Source of the DNA: Kappaphycus alvarezii
Taxonomy: Eukaryota; Rhodophyta; Florideophyceae; Gigartinales; Solieriaceae
Length of the DNA: 64,000 nucleotides
NCBI GenBank assembly: GCA_002205965.3
Contig: NADL03000104.1
Span: 1 to 64,000, forward strand
Reading direction: 5' to 3'
Positions 10,658 through 19,465 of this stretch are shown in pieces. The translations under genes were made by a program, and so were the position numbers. How positions within the stretch are numbered: position 1 is the first letter of the stretch; each line of letters opens with the position of its first letter. The notes beneath the pieces were generated by a model. It was not told the origin of the DNA. It saw only the letters and a list, made by a program, of their open reading frames with translations, and made no database searches.

Positions 10658-10847
10658 GCTACGCCGCAGCAGCAGTATTGTCCAATGCGGCCTGCTTAAT
10701 GGCGGGCCTGAGTGTAGCTTTTTAGGGAACGTAGTTCCTTCCCCATTACTTTGTCAGTATACCCTTTTTGAGTCGATTGTGGTTGTCTGGAAAACCATGG
10801 GATAGATCGGATATATCTTCCGAGAGTAAAACACCCAAACCTTTCCC
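10658..10847 (+). pseudogene. 5'-truncated LINE end: conserved C-terminus plus family-A tail
   Basis: The frame ending at the TAG at 10722-10724 reads AAAAVLSNAACLMAGLSVAF, matching the C-terminal consensus of the other copies (RHAAAAVMSNAACLLAGLEPS). The family-A untranslated tail follows at once (GGGAACGTAGTTCCTTCCCC to CACCCAAACCTTTCCCC). Only the last 20 or so codons are present. The C-terminus corresponds to the end of the nuclease-like domain of a non-LTR retrotransposon, judged from the longer copies at 60300-60766 and 13332-14367. Confidence 0.7.
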
Positions 10848-10852
10848 CATTT

Positions 10853-11075
10853 ACAGGCCCACGGTTCGAGCGGTTTTAACCCAGAGGCATGCGGCAGCAG
10901 CAGTGATGTCCAATGTATCATGCCTGCTGACAGGCTTTGAGCCAGCCATTTCGGCACACGAGTGACATTACCCATTATCCTGAACACGTTTAGCATACAC
11001 CGAGGGATAGCCGAACTGCACTTTTCAAACATTAAAGAACCAAATCGATTCCCTTCGGCCCCGGGGAACCATGGT
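10853..11075 (+). pseudogene. 5'-truncated LINE end: conserved C-terminus plus family-B tail
   Basis: The frame ending TGA at 10963-10965 contains VLTQRHAAAAVMSNVSCLL followed by TGFEPAISAHE. The substitution of the usual stop by Ser has added four residues (SAHE). The family-B tail then runs to CACTTTTCAAACATTAAAG and beyond. It is shared with the minus-strand copies at 8006-8160 and 60300-60480. It sits head-to-tail with the family-A copy that ends a few bases before. Confidence 0.7.
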
Positions 11076-11117
11076 GGTTGTAAATCTTTACGAATTCCAA
11101 GCCACGACAGAGTGTGA

Positions 11118-11152
11118 AAAGGGAAAAGGTTTGGGTGTTTTACTCTTGCAAG
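11118..11152 (-). repeat. LINE 3' tail end, family A (minus)
   Basis: The plus strand reads GGGAAAAGGTTTGGGTGTTT followed by TACTCTTGCAAG, which is the reverse complement of the last bases of the family-A tail. Confidence 0.6.
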
Positions 11153-11229
11153 TTTCACACGTCCCCGATCTTTTTACTCATCTTCCCTCTCCCCCAACAC
11201 ACCCAAAACACCCTCCATTGCCTCCCATT

Positions 11230-11818
11230 CCCCAAAGCCTACCAAAATGAACAATCTATGCCCCTCGAAAGTCATTTCCAAAAATCGCCATCCCCGCCCC
11301 CTGAACTCTATTCCCGTACTCCCTTTCGGACCTACTGACCGTGATGACTACCTGCTCCGGCAAACCAAAAATTAGGTGATCGAATTCATGCATCGCCTTT
11401 TATTGAGGATGAGGCGGAGAAGGTAGGTAAGGGGCGGGAGTAGGACATCGAGGAGGGAGCTGGGGAGACCTGCGAGGAGTGGGTAGCCCCTGAATTGGTC
11501 TACGAGGTTAATAACGGGGAGGATGATGAAGAGGAAGAGGAAGAAGAGGAAGAAGGGGAAGAAGATGAGGAAGAGGAGGAAGATGAGGACGAGGACGAGG
11601 TAGATTAGAGAAAGTTTGGAGTGGTGGGGCCTGGACTGGAGAGTATGGAACAAGTGGTGGCGACGCTGGAACCGGATGGAGATATCTTTACTAGTTTAGA
11701 TATCTCCCAGGAGGAAATAGAGAGCTATGAGCCGTTCGCAGATATTTGTGGGCTCTGCTTGGGCAGCATGGATATTTTGGAGGAGTTGTTTGGATCTGAT
11801 TTAGAGAATGGGAAATAA
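11230..11818 (+). pseudogene. Acidic-ORF family, copy 1
   Basis: A protein-like region homologous to 21148-21720. An early frame gives RHPRPLNSIPVLPFGPTD. After a frame change comes WVAPELVYE, a long Glu/Asp run (11518-11610) and, after a stop and restart, an open part ending GSMDILEELFGSDLENGK and a stop at 11816-11818. Copy 2 has the matching blocks RYPRHITVSPLIPSGPTD, WLPLEFVYG, a Glu/Asp run and GTYDVLGEVSGSDLDDKSFE. Conservation of these plus-strand peptides at both ends argues for a real protein family, now broken by frame changes. I do not recognise it. The very acidic middle is the only functional hint. The proline-rich frames on the minus strand are shadows. Confidence 0.55.
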
Positions 11819-12265
11819 GAGGACCTCGTTGATTGTTAGTTTCCTAAGTATCGTTTTTTAGAGTATATCGTTCACAAAAATTGTTTTTATGCATTTCCTG
11901 GTACCTTCTGTATTTTTTTCGGACTTTAGGGGTAGCCAAAAGTCCATACAAGCTTATTAAACTGCTTCCTTATGAAGAGGTCGAGCAATTTGGCAGACAA
12001 CTTCAAGCCAAGTCCCGAGTAGTAGGAAGTTGAGAGTCAACTGCAGACCCAAGAAAATCTTTTTCCTACGCTGGTCACAGAGCATCAGTGGTAGACCCTG
12101 CCGTTTCCATACTTTCTTGTAGACCTCTCAACTCTCTTCCATATACACTCCTTTTTGTTCGTTCAACTATACCAAGGTAGCACTTTTGTCGCTTGCAACA
12201 ACTCCTCCTTGGGGTAGTTGGGTCTGAGTATTTCTTCTCCCGACGATTTACCCCTATCAGTAACC
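11819..12265 (+). repeat. Family C: conserved 3' flank of the acidic-ORF family, copy 1
   Basis: This stretch matches 21721-22180, and its second half also matches 56160-56420 and 58200-58640. Shared blocks include GGAAGTTGAGAGTCA, GGTAGA near the middle and a right end around TTTACCCCTATC. Two of the four copies lack the ORF, as expected for 5'-truncated retroposed copies of one transcript. The family is unclassified. Confidence 0.6.
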
Positions 12266-12572
12266 GTTATCTTGGTACCACAGTTGAAGTAAAAAATTTG
12301 CCAAATCTCTGTCCTCCCCTTCATCTGAACTGAAGAAGTTTTGTATTTTGAGGATAATATGGTGCAGCATCAGGTCGAAGAGGAGGCCTCGAAGGTTGTC
12401 TCCCTGTTGGGTCCCTCAGACGCTTCTTATGGTGTGACTACGTATCCACAGGAATGCGGGCTCGTTGCATAGCAATATGAGACCCAAGGCTGTAACTCTG
12501 GGAATAGCTGTCTCACCGCGGCCTGAAAAGCGTTTCTGCTGCACATATTAAAACCGTTCCAGAGATGGACCG
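12266..12572 (-). pseudogene. LINE reverse transcriptase core fragment (minus)
   Basis: On the minus strand, 12560-12430 reads FNMCSRNAFQAAVRQLFPEL then QPWVSYCYATSP, the segment after reverse transcriptase motif A in non-LTR elements. About 12,390 then gives QQGDNLRGLLFDLML, a variant of the motif-B signature QQGDPLGPLLF. Near 12,285 WYQDNGY stands where the catalytic WYLDDG loop is expected. Frame changes and the altered loop show that it is inactive. It lies opposite in orientation to the LINE end that follows at 12600-12866. Confidence 0.72.
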
Positions 12573-12599
12573 TCAATAGCCCATATGCTGGATCAGTGC

Positions 12600-12866
12600 C
12601 GTACTCCTGAAAGACTCTTCGAGTTCCGTGCATTGGAGACTTACGGAAAGGGCCGGGGGGGTTTTGATGCAAAGGCACGCCGCAGCACCCGTCATGTCCA
12701 ATGCTGCCTGCTTGATGGCTGGCCTGAAGGTAGCTTTTTAGGGAGCGTAGCTCCTTCCCCATTACTCTGCAGGTATACCCTTTTTTAGAAGATTGTGGGT
12801 GTCTGGAAAACCATGGGATAGATCAGATTTATCTTCCAGGAGTAAAACACGCAAACCTTTTCCCTT
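12600..12866 (+). pseudogene. 5'-truncated LINE end: C-terminus plus family-A tail
   Basis: After an RALETYGKGRGG-like segment and one frame change in a G-run, the frame reads VLMQRHAAAPVMSNAACLM then AGLKVAF and TAG at 12739-12741. The family-A tail follows to 12866 (GGGAGCGTAGCTCCTTCCCC to CACGCAAACCTTTTCCC). With the oppositely oriented reverse transcriptase fragment just upstream, this resembles a LINE copy with an inverted 5' part. Confidence 0.7.
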
Positions 12867-12867
12867 C

Positions 12868-13112
12868 CAATTCCGTGCACGACTGTGTCGGTGCCAGAAT
12901 TTGTGGCGATACCCACCTGGAGTGGTTGGAGCTGGTCTGTCGCCTTCTGGGACACTCGCTTCATTAAGTAGCTACCAACCAATCTGCGCAGCGTCTCCCA
13001 AGCGGTGATTGGCCCAGGCGACATGTGTTTCTTCGCCAAGGGTGTTAGTGGAGCACCAGCCATCCAAGGAGCAAGAATGACTGGTACGAGACTTATTAAT
13101 ATTTTAGCAACT
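12868..13112 (-). pseudogene. LINE reverse transcriptase N-terminal part, inverted
   Basis: On the minus strand the frame reads LVPVILAPWMAGAPLTPLAK, then WETLRRLVGSYLMKRVSQ and LQPLQVGIATNSGTDTVVH. This corresponds to the segment of non-LTR reverse transcriptases normally read as LTAL-KP-GG-RPIAVGE-LRRL, followed by L-PLQ-GVG--GGAEA-VH. The fragment points away from the plus-strand C-terminal half that begins just to the right, and the two meet at a 28-bp palindrome. This is the expected geometry of a 5' inversion during target-primed reverse transcription. Confidence 0.75.
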
Positions 13113-13145
13113 TTCCCAGTTGCTGAAATATTAATAAGTCTCGTA
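13084..13145. repeat. 28-bp inverted repeat at the LINE inversion junction
   Basis: TACGAGACTTATTAATATTT... on the left (13084-13112) is matched by ...AAATATTAATAAGTCTCGTA on the right, with about five loop bases (TTCCC) between the arms and one mismatch. The minus-strand frame through the left arm gives KVAKILISLV and the plus-strand frame through the right arm gives VAEILISLV, so one coding segment is present twice, once per strand. Confidence 0.85.
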
Positions 13146-14367
13146 TGAGCTGCCAAAAAGCCGGAATTCCCCGATGAGGATGGACAACTTACCATTCTGC
13201 CAGGTGGCAAGGCTTTAGACCTGAGCCTTCAAGAGAGGATCCTGGTTGAAATGGCCTGATAGCACCAAGGACTCCGTCTTCAGTGATCGGTCCGAAACTG
13301 TAGTTGGTAGAAAATGTTCCACTGACTAGAGTTGTTGGTCCGACAAGCCTTGCCGCGAATCCGTGACTTCCTGCAATGTAACCCTGGACGTCCTTACTCC
13401 GTCGAAATTGGCCCATTCGACCCATGGCTGCTTGCTGCAAAACCATTCAACCTCCAAACCTTCTTAAATGGTGTGCAGCAGGAGGCACAGGCAAGGGTCC
13501 ACTGGCGAGACGACGCATGGGTGACACACCCCCACCCGGCTCAGCACAGCACTCAAGAAGCTCGACATCGGATTCGTGGCCTGGCGTTCTGTAACAGCCC
13601 CACCGCCGCTTTTCTCATAGCCCATCCCACAACCGCTACGGTGGTGTCCCTGGCCCACTGGCAGACCATGATCCGCCGGCACCTCGGCCTCCCCATATAC
13701 GACAACTCTCGCCCGCTCACCTGCGCCCACTGCAACAAAACTATGCAGGCACTTGGGGACCACGCGGCGGACCTCTGCCATGACGACTTCGGCCGCCCGC
13801 ACCGCCATAACTCACTGCGCAACGTTTTCGCCTACCACGTTGCTCGCGCTGCGGGCCTGGACTGCCAATACGAAGTCCCGCTGCTTGTCCCGGGAACGAA
13901 TATCCGGCCCGCGGACATTCTCATACAAACCCCGCTGCCCACAGGCCAACAGGTCCACCTCATAGCCTGCGACCTAGCCGTTGTCTCGCCGTTCAAACAA
14001 GGCGTGCGCACAAGGGCCACAAAAATGGCCGGCGGCGCCGCCGACATTGCCCACAGACAAAGTCAAAGACCTGGAACGCAAACTGGTACGCCGCATCCCG
14101 CCCCCTTCGCACAACACCCTCCAGGAACCTAGCTTCAAGTTTCAGCCCCTGGCTTTCGACTCCTTGGGTGCCCCATCCCCCGCCTCGATTTTGTTCCTTG
14201 AAGACTTCATCCCGCGCATCGCAGAGAAGTTCAACACGACCACAGCAGTGATCCAAAGACGTATCTATCAGCGCATTACTTGCACACTGTGGTCTTCTGT
14301 TGCAATGGCGATTCTATCGCGAGCCCCACTGCACGTGCCTGACGTGGAACATCCGGTTAGTTCTTAG
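13146..14367 (+). pseudogene. LINE C-terminal half with CCHC-like and nuclease-like domain
   Basis: GC-rich plus-strand coding region, open from 13332 to 14132 and continued in another frame (13981-14367) after one frameshift near 14040. Visible parts are CAHCNKTMQALGDHAADLC then HDDFGRPHRHN, which is the Cys/His motif C-x2-C...H...C of non-LTR elements. Next come NIRPADILIQTP and LIACDLAVVSPF, matching the RPAD and D-x-x-V-x-x-P motifs of their restriction-endonuclease-like domain. The end is FQPLAFDSLGAPSPASILFL and IQRRIYQRITCTLWSSVAM with TAG at 14365. The family cuts target DNA and primes reverse transcription there. This copy is broken and was later split by Copia-2, seven bases after the stop. 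Upstream, 13146-13331 is coding-like but interrupted. Confidence 0.78.
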
Positions 14368-14379
14368 CCGTATAGTCAG

Positions 14380-14679
14380 TGTCGAAATGTGACTTCCGTC
14401 ATGACTTTACACTGTATTAAGCTTTGACAGGTAGCCTCCCTTTGATTTCGTTTGATTAGACAGCCTGATGATTTACTGCTGAATGCATAGCAATCAGGAG
14501 AGCAAACTGCATTTTGGAGAGTGCATTTAGCACATTGCATTTTGGAGAGTACATTTGGAATGTGATGGACAGGAGAGAGAGAGTACTGCAAATGTTACAG
14601 TATTTAACTCTTGAGAATCACAGATTCACAGTAAACAAAAGGCAGACAACTGCATGAACAAAAGTTTAACGTCTTGTGA
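14380..14679 (+). repeat. Copia-2 5' LTR
   Basis: Starts TGTCGAAATGTGAC and ends CGTCTTGTGA; the 3' end is TGA rather than the usual CA. Boundaries follow from the GTCAG duplication on the outside and the primer site that starts at the next base. It differs from the 3' LTR at six sites. Confidence 0.92.
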
Positions 14680-14694
14680 GGTTATGGGCCCAGT
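14680..14694 (+). other. Copia-2 primer binding site, half-tRNA Met type
   Basis: GGTTATGGGCCCAGT directly follows the 5' LTR. It is complementary to the anticodon arm of initiator Met tRNA (ACUGGGCCCAUAACC), the arrangement known for Drosophila copia, where a cleaved half-tRNA primes DNA synthesis. Confidence 0.85.
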
Positions 14695-14792
14695 GCACTG
14701 CTAGCCCTGTATTCCACTGACTGTCCATTGAGGCCCCTCCTTTTTGCCTCTTCTATTTGCCCAAATAACCTTTGATCATTCACCAAATCAAC

Positions 14793-15616
14793 ATGGGTAC
14801 GGATGACGACAAAAACAGCGTTCCCCCGTTGGATGAGAACTCAGACTACAGATTGTGGAGAGTCCGAATTGAAGCATTTTGTGATGCTACAGAAATCGGC
14901 CAAGCTCTCTCTGAAGAAGATAATCCGCACGAAGAAGGAACTGCTGAGTTCAAGAAGTTCCAAATAGACTGTAAGAAGACATCAAACCTAATCGTTAGGT
15001 CATTGACAAACAGGGTACAGAGAATTGTTCTTCCGAATATTGGAAAGCCATTCAAAATGATCAAGAAATTGGACGAGCGGTATGATTCGATGTCTACGGC
15101 AACTAAGATAACCGCAATGTCAGATCTTGTGTCAACGAAGTACACTTCTATAAAATATAGGCCTACATATTGACAAAATGGCTGGACTGATTGATGAGCT
15201 TGCCAACATGGGTACACAACTCGAATGAGGTGCGAATAATGCTACTTGTTGTTTCTATTGAGGCACCTGAGTTGCAGGCTGTAATCACAGCTATCAAGAC
15301 CCTTGCAGATGAAAGGGCTGATTGGAACGTTGTCTCTAGCCGACTACTTGAGGAGCATAGAGAAATGAAATCCAGAGCTCGCAATTATCACGTTATAGCA
15401 GCGGCTAGTACTGGCAGAGGACACTTGTGCTGTGAAATATGTGAGAAAAATGGACACTCAACCAGCAAATGTTTCTGGAATATAAATAATCCGGAAAAAA
15501 AGATTCAACTTCGGCTAGACCAAAAGAAGCAGGAATCAAAGGACAATTATGTACAGGAAGATGATAAAAAAAGAAGGATAGCAGAAAGAAGAATAGATAT
15601 CATCGAGTTTGCATAG
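14793..15616 (+). pseudogene. gag: Copia-2 gag
   Basis: ATG at 14793 opens a frame beginning MGTDDDKNSVPPLDENSDYR with the copia gag motif W-x-x-R-x-E-A (LWRVRIEAF). Two frame changes around 15172-15235 break the reading; the piece MAGLIDELANMGTQLE lies in a third frame between them. The frame resumes to 15616 and contains the zinc knuckle CEICEKNGHSTSKC at 15431-15472, a perfect CX2CX4HX4C. It then ends in a Lys/Arg-rich tail. The product would have been the capsid and nucleocapsid protein. Confidence 0.85.
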
Positions 15617-15654
15617 CAAGAGCAAATGTCGAATCAGAAAAACAGCAGTCGAGA

Positions 15655-16930
15655 ATGATGCTTGATTCCGGCACAACCACTCACATGGTAAATCAGCTTG
15701 AGAAGCTCACGCAAACAAAAGAATGTGATGTAAAGATTTCTCTGGGAGACAACTCGGAGATAAAAGCGTCTCACACTGGAACACGTGAAGTTACATGGAC
15801 TACTGAGGATTCGGATACAGATGTCTCTCTAAGCAATGCTCTTTTCTCAAAGGACCTTGCTATGGATCTCTGTCTGTTCCTTCACTTGCTCGTGCTCGAT
15901 TATGCACTGTATTCTTGCCTGATTGCGCTCTTCTGTTGGACATGACCAAAAATTATAAGCTACTTGGAAAAGCTAAAGTCAGTAAGGACGGACTGTACTA
16001 CATAGGGGAGGCACAGAACTCAACCGATCAATTAACAAACCAAGAAAACTCCGCGATGAGAGCAGTAATCGAAACTGCACAAATGCACGAGGCCATTGAC
16101 CTGAATATATTTGGTGCTTCTAACTCTCAAACAGTATCCTTTGTATCATCAACACCTGGTGTTGCTGAGGATAGTGAACCTATTGATCTATCATCAAAAG
16201 AAACAATTGATAGCCATATGTCTGCCGACAAGGCTGACTCTGGTTTCTACGTGGATTCTGATGAAGACTCTCCAGCGGAAGTGGACAAAATGAGTGGCAT
16301 CAATTACCAGCTTACTTATAATGAGAACGAAAAGCCTCCATCGTCCCTATCGACAAAAGATTTTGAGGACTGTGAAATCTGGCACCATCGGCTTAGCCAT
16401 CAAGGTTCAGCTAAAATGATTCGAGAAATGATTAGTAATTGGGACTTGCCTAAAGTACCTACACGGTCAAAATGCAAGCCTTGTATCCTTGGAAAGTTTC
16501 GAAAGTCCTATAAGGGCAGTATCACAAAGGCAGATAAGCCTGGTCACCTGCACATCGATGTTGTCGGTAATATTAAGCAAACATCACCACGCGGGGAGAA
16601 ATATCTTGTTACCATTGTTGATGAAGCTACGCGCTTTATTTTTGCAAAGCCTATTTAGAATAAGGGGGATGCGTCTCCTGCGCTGCTGGAATTCACAAAG
16701 TGGTTCGAACGTCAAGTAGAGTGTACTGTGTAGTCTTTCCATTCAGATGGTGGTCGAGAATTTACTGAAGGACAAAAAGTACTTCAGGTAAGTGGCGTTG
16801 ATATAGACCTAACATCCATTTACACTCCGGCATCAAACGGTCATGTTGAGCGAACCCAGGGCGTCATTATCAATGCAGCACGCTCATCTCTGTCTGTCTC
16901 GAAAGTACCATTGCAGTTCTGGCCATAAGC
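15655..16930 (+). pseudogene. pol: Copia-2 protease and integrase
   Basis: MMLDSGTTTHM at 15655 carries the aspartic protease triad DSG. After a frame change near 15940 the integrase follows: zinc finger IWHHRLSHQGSAKMI with CKPC (HHCC complete), first catalytic Asp in LHIDVVGN, second in SFHSDGGREF after two stops, and Glu in PASNGHVERTQG. All five zinc and catalytic signatures are present, but stops at about 16656 and 16730 and one at 16926 interrupt the frame. Between protease and integrase is a long acidic linker. Confidence 0.88.
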
Positions 16931-16931
16931 A

Positions 16932-19120
16932 GTGAAACATGCCGTAGATTGTAAGAATGCAATCCCGCATACCCAAACAGGAAAATCACCGTATGAGGCT
17001 TTATTTGGAACAAAATCGCCACTAATTAAGCATCTGCGCGTTTTTGAGTACAGATTCATTTACTTAACTGATCCCGGAAAGAAGTTTAAATCTAACAAAT
17101 TCGCACCATTCATGGCTAGTGGTCTTAATCTCGGACATGACAAAGGTGGCGTCTACTTCATCCTTTGCCCGGGACACCCTCAAAGGGTCATTAGAACAAA
17201 GCATGTGACCTTTGATGAGGATAACTTCCCCAGGCTTAAAGACCTAGTACCTAATGTCACGAACAATTCTCTACAGAGGGAAGAGTGGCATAATGACTTT
17301 GATTCAGATGGGACACACACTAGTGATGAAGAAACTAATAGCTACGAGCAGTCAGACAAAAATATCTCGTCAATCGACCATTATCACGATTCTTTATATC
17401 ACGATTCTTTAGAACATATACCTCTTTGCGGCAGTGAAAGTTCTAATGCCAGCGAAGAGGGGGAGTTCGTGGCTCGTTCCACAGCCTCTGAAAGCCCTGT
17501 AAATGGCTTGCCACGATCAATATCCACCAAAGACGAACCGAAACTTCGAGATGCTCTCTCAAGTGAGGAAAGTACCTATTGTAAACATACGATCATGGAT
17601 GAAATGGAGCTGCTAAAAAGCAGTAAAACCTGGAAATTATAGTCAGAACTCCCTCCATCAGGTGAAAAAGCTTTGCCCTCCGCACTTATTCTCAGGCTAA
17701 AACGCAACTCAGAGGGGTTGCCTGCTCGGTTCAAAGCAAGATTTGTCGCAAGGGGCAACATGCAGCGTATAGATGGAAGTGGATCATCTGAGTTTTATGC
17801 ACCTGTCATATGTATGGAAATGGTCAGACTACTTCTCGTCCTTTCCGCTGCTTTCGGATGGGCTCGTCAACAGTTGGATGTCAAAGTGGCGTTCCTATAC
17901 GCAGACCTCCCAGTAGACACGCCAATATGGATCAGATTGCCAAGTATCCCAGGCATCAAAGGTCTGGATGGTAGAATAGTCCGTTTGCTCAAGATTCTTT
18001 ATGGTCTACGACAAGCACCTAAGCTCTGGTATAGAACGCTCAGAACTCGTCTCAAAGAAATTGGTTTTGAGGAGCTCCGGATGCATGAATGCGCCTTTAT
18101 GCTTAGAAGGACTGGAAAAGTTGTTATTCTTCTGTGTTACGTGGATGATATGGCTCTGCTTGGAGATATTCACCTCATTGAATACGTCAAGGATGAACTA
18201 AGGAAAACATTTGAGGTGACTTTGGAGAGCTATCCTTCTTTTTAGGAGTAAGGATTGAAGATCATGATTCCTTCCTTTCCTATCTCAATCCTCATATACT
18301 AATCAAATCATTGAAATGGCTGGTATGGGCACAGAAAAGCCAACTAAGTCTCCACTGCCAATGGGACATGTCCTATATGAAGCTCGAAAACCACTACTGC
18401 AGAAAGAAAAGGATGCTATGGAACATAGGCCGTACAAGGCAATATTGGGATCTTTACTGTACTTGCAACGAGGAGCAGGCCGGACATAGCAACTGCAGTA
18501 TCATTGCTTGCCAAGTTTAATGAAAGCCCTGCACCGAAACATTGGAATGCGATGAAGTACCTAATTAGATACTTGATTGGAACAAAAGGCGCCGGGATCA
18601 TTATAAAGAAGGGTTTAAAGAAGGCTGTAGTGGAAGTTCACTCTGATGCTGACTGGGGCCGCGATGAGGAACAGCGAAGTCCAGATCTGGAACATTAGTT
18701 ACTTTAAATGATGTACCGATACTGTGGACATCAAAGAAACAGTCCAGTATTGCGCTCTCAACGGCAGAAGCTGAATTCATAGCATTATCATCAAGTATTC
18801 GAGACGTATCATGGACTCGAGGAGTGCTTAAAGAACTGGGACTCGCGGATGAAAAGCCGACAAAGTTATTTCAGGATAACCTTGGGGCCATTAACTGGAC
18901 CACAAAAGTCCCAGGTCTTCGCCATGTGAAGCATATTGCTATCAAGTACTTTCATGTTCGCGAGGCTGTTGAGGCTAAGGAGTGTGAGGTGGTTTACATT
19001 TCGCCCCATAATAACAAGGCAGATTCCCTCACCAAAGCCTTACCATCCGAGCTGACTAGCCACCATCGAGATTTACTCCACATTGTGGACATCAACTCGA
19101 GGGGGCGTGTCGGAATGTGA
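16932..19120 (+). pseudogene. pol: Copia-2 integrase C-end, reverse transcriptase and RNase H
   Basis: 16932-17642 continues integrase (GKSPYEALFGTKSP) and the acidic linker. After a TAG the reverse transcriptase runs 17673-18245 with QLDVKVAFLYADL (motif A Asp), LYGLRQAPKLWY, and the intact catalytic loop CYVDDMALLG, YVDD at 18138-18149. The RNase H part (18504-19120) has HSDADWGRDEEQRS, a one-base frame change, then SSIALSTAEAEFIALSSS and LFQDNLGAINW. The C-terminal end runs into the polypurine tract and LTR. Enzymatic residues are intact; the reading frame is not. Confidence 0.9.
19096..19107 (+). other. Copia-2 polypurine tract
   Basis: CTCGAGGGGGCG immediately before the 3' LTR. It overlaps the last codons of pol. 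Confidence 0.75.
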
Positions 19121-19407
19121 CCTCCGTCATGACTTTACACTGTATTAAGCTTTGACAGGTAGCCTCCCTTTGATTTCGTTTGATTGGACAGCCTGATGAT
19201 TTACTGCTGAATGCATAGCAATCAGGAGAGCAAACTGCATTTTGGAGAGTGCATTTGGCACATTGCATTTTGGAGAGTACATTTGGAATGTGATGGACAG
19301 GAGAGAGAGAGTATTGCAAATGCTACAGTATTTAACTCTTGAGAATCACAGATTCACAGTAAACAAAAGGCAGACAACTGCATGAACAAAAGTTTAACGT
19401 CTTGTGA
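19108..19407 (+). repeat. Copia-2 3' LTR
   Basis: 300 bp, starting TGTCGGAATGTGACC and ending CGTCTTGTGA. It is followed by the second GTCAG. Confidence 0.92.
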
Positions 19408-19412
19408 GTCAG

Positions 19413-19465
19413 TACTGCAGTGTACACGATAGATACTCAATGAAGTAAAGTTTCATCCACCCCTC
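19413..19465 (+). repeat. 3' end of the LINE split by Copia-2
   Basis: Directly after the second GTCAG the sequence continues as the untranslated end of the LINE whose stop is at 14365-14367. It contains GAAGTAAAGTTTCATCCACC then CCTCC, which resembles the TAAA...CACCCC ends of the other tails. Rejoining 14379 to 19413 would give a tail of about 65 bases after the stop. Confidence 0.5.

Larger units (their letters stand above)
14375..19412 (+). mobile_element. Copia-2: Ty1/copia retrotransposon, fairly young but broken
   Basis: The element has two 300-bp LTRs (14380-14679, 19108-19407) flanked by the five-base target duplication GTCAG (14375-14379, 19408-19412). By eye the LTRs differ at six positions, all transitions. 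The internal order is gag, protease, integrase, reverse transcriptase, RNase H. Several in-frame stops (after AKPI near 16656, VECTV near 16730, QFWP near 16926, TWKL near 17640) and a few frameshifts prevent a full polyprotein. It landed just downstream of the stop codon of a LINE fragment. Confidence 0.95.

Noticed and set aside
11372..11653. Minus-strand hydrophobic Leu/Phe-rich frame
   Set aside because: It is the complement of the Glu/Asp codon run; the plus-strand peptides are the ones conserved between the two family copies.
13464..14256. Several Arg/Val-rich minus-strand frames over the GC-rich island
   Set aside because: GC-rich sequence opens all frames. Only the plus-strand frames show the CxxC...H...C, RPAD and DLAVVSPF motifs.
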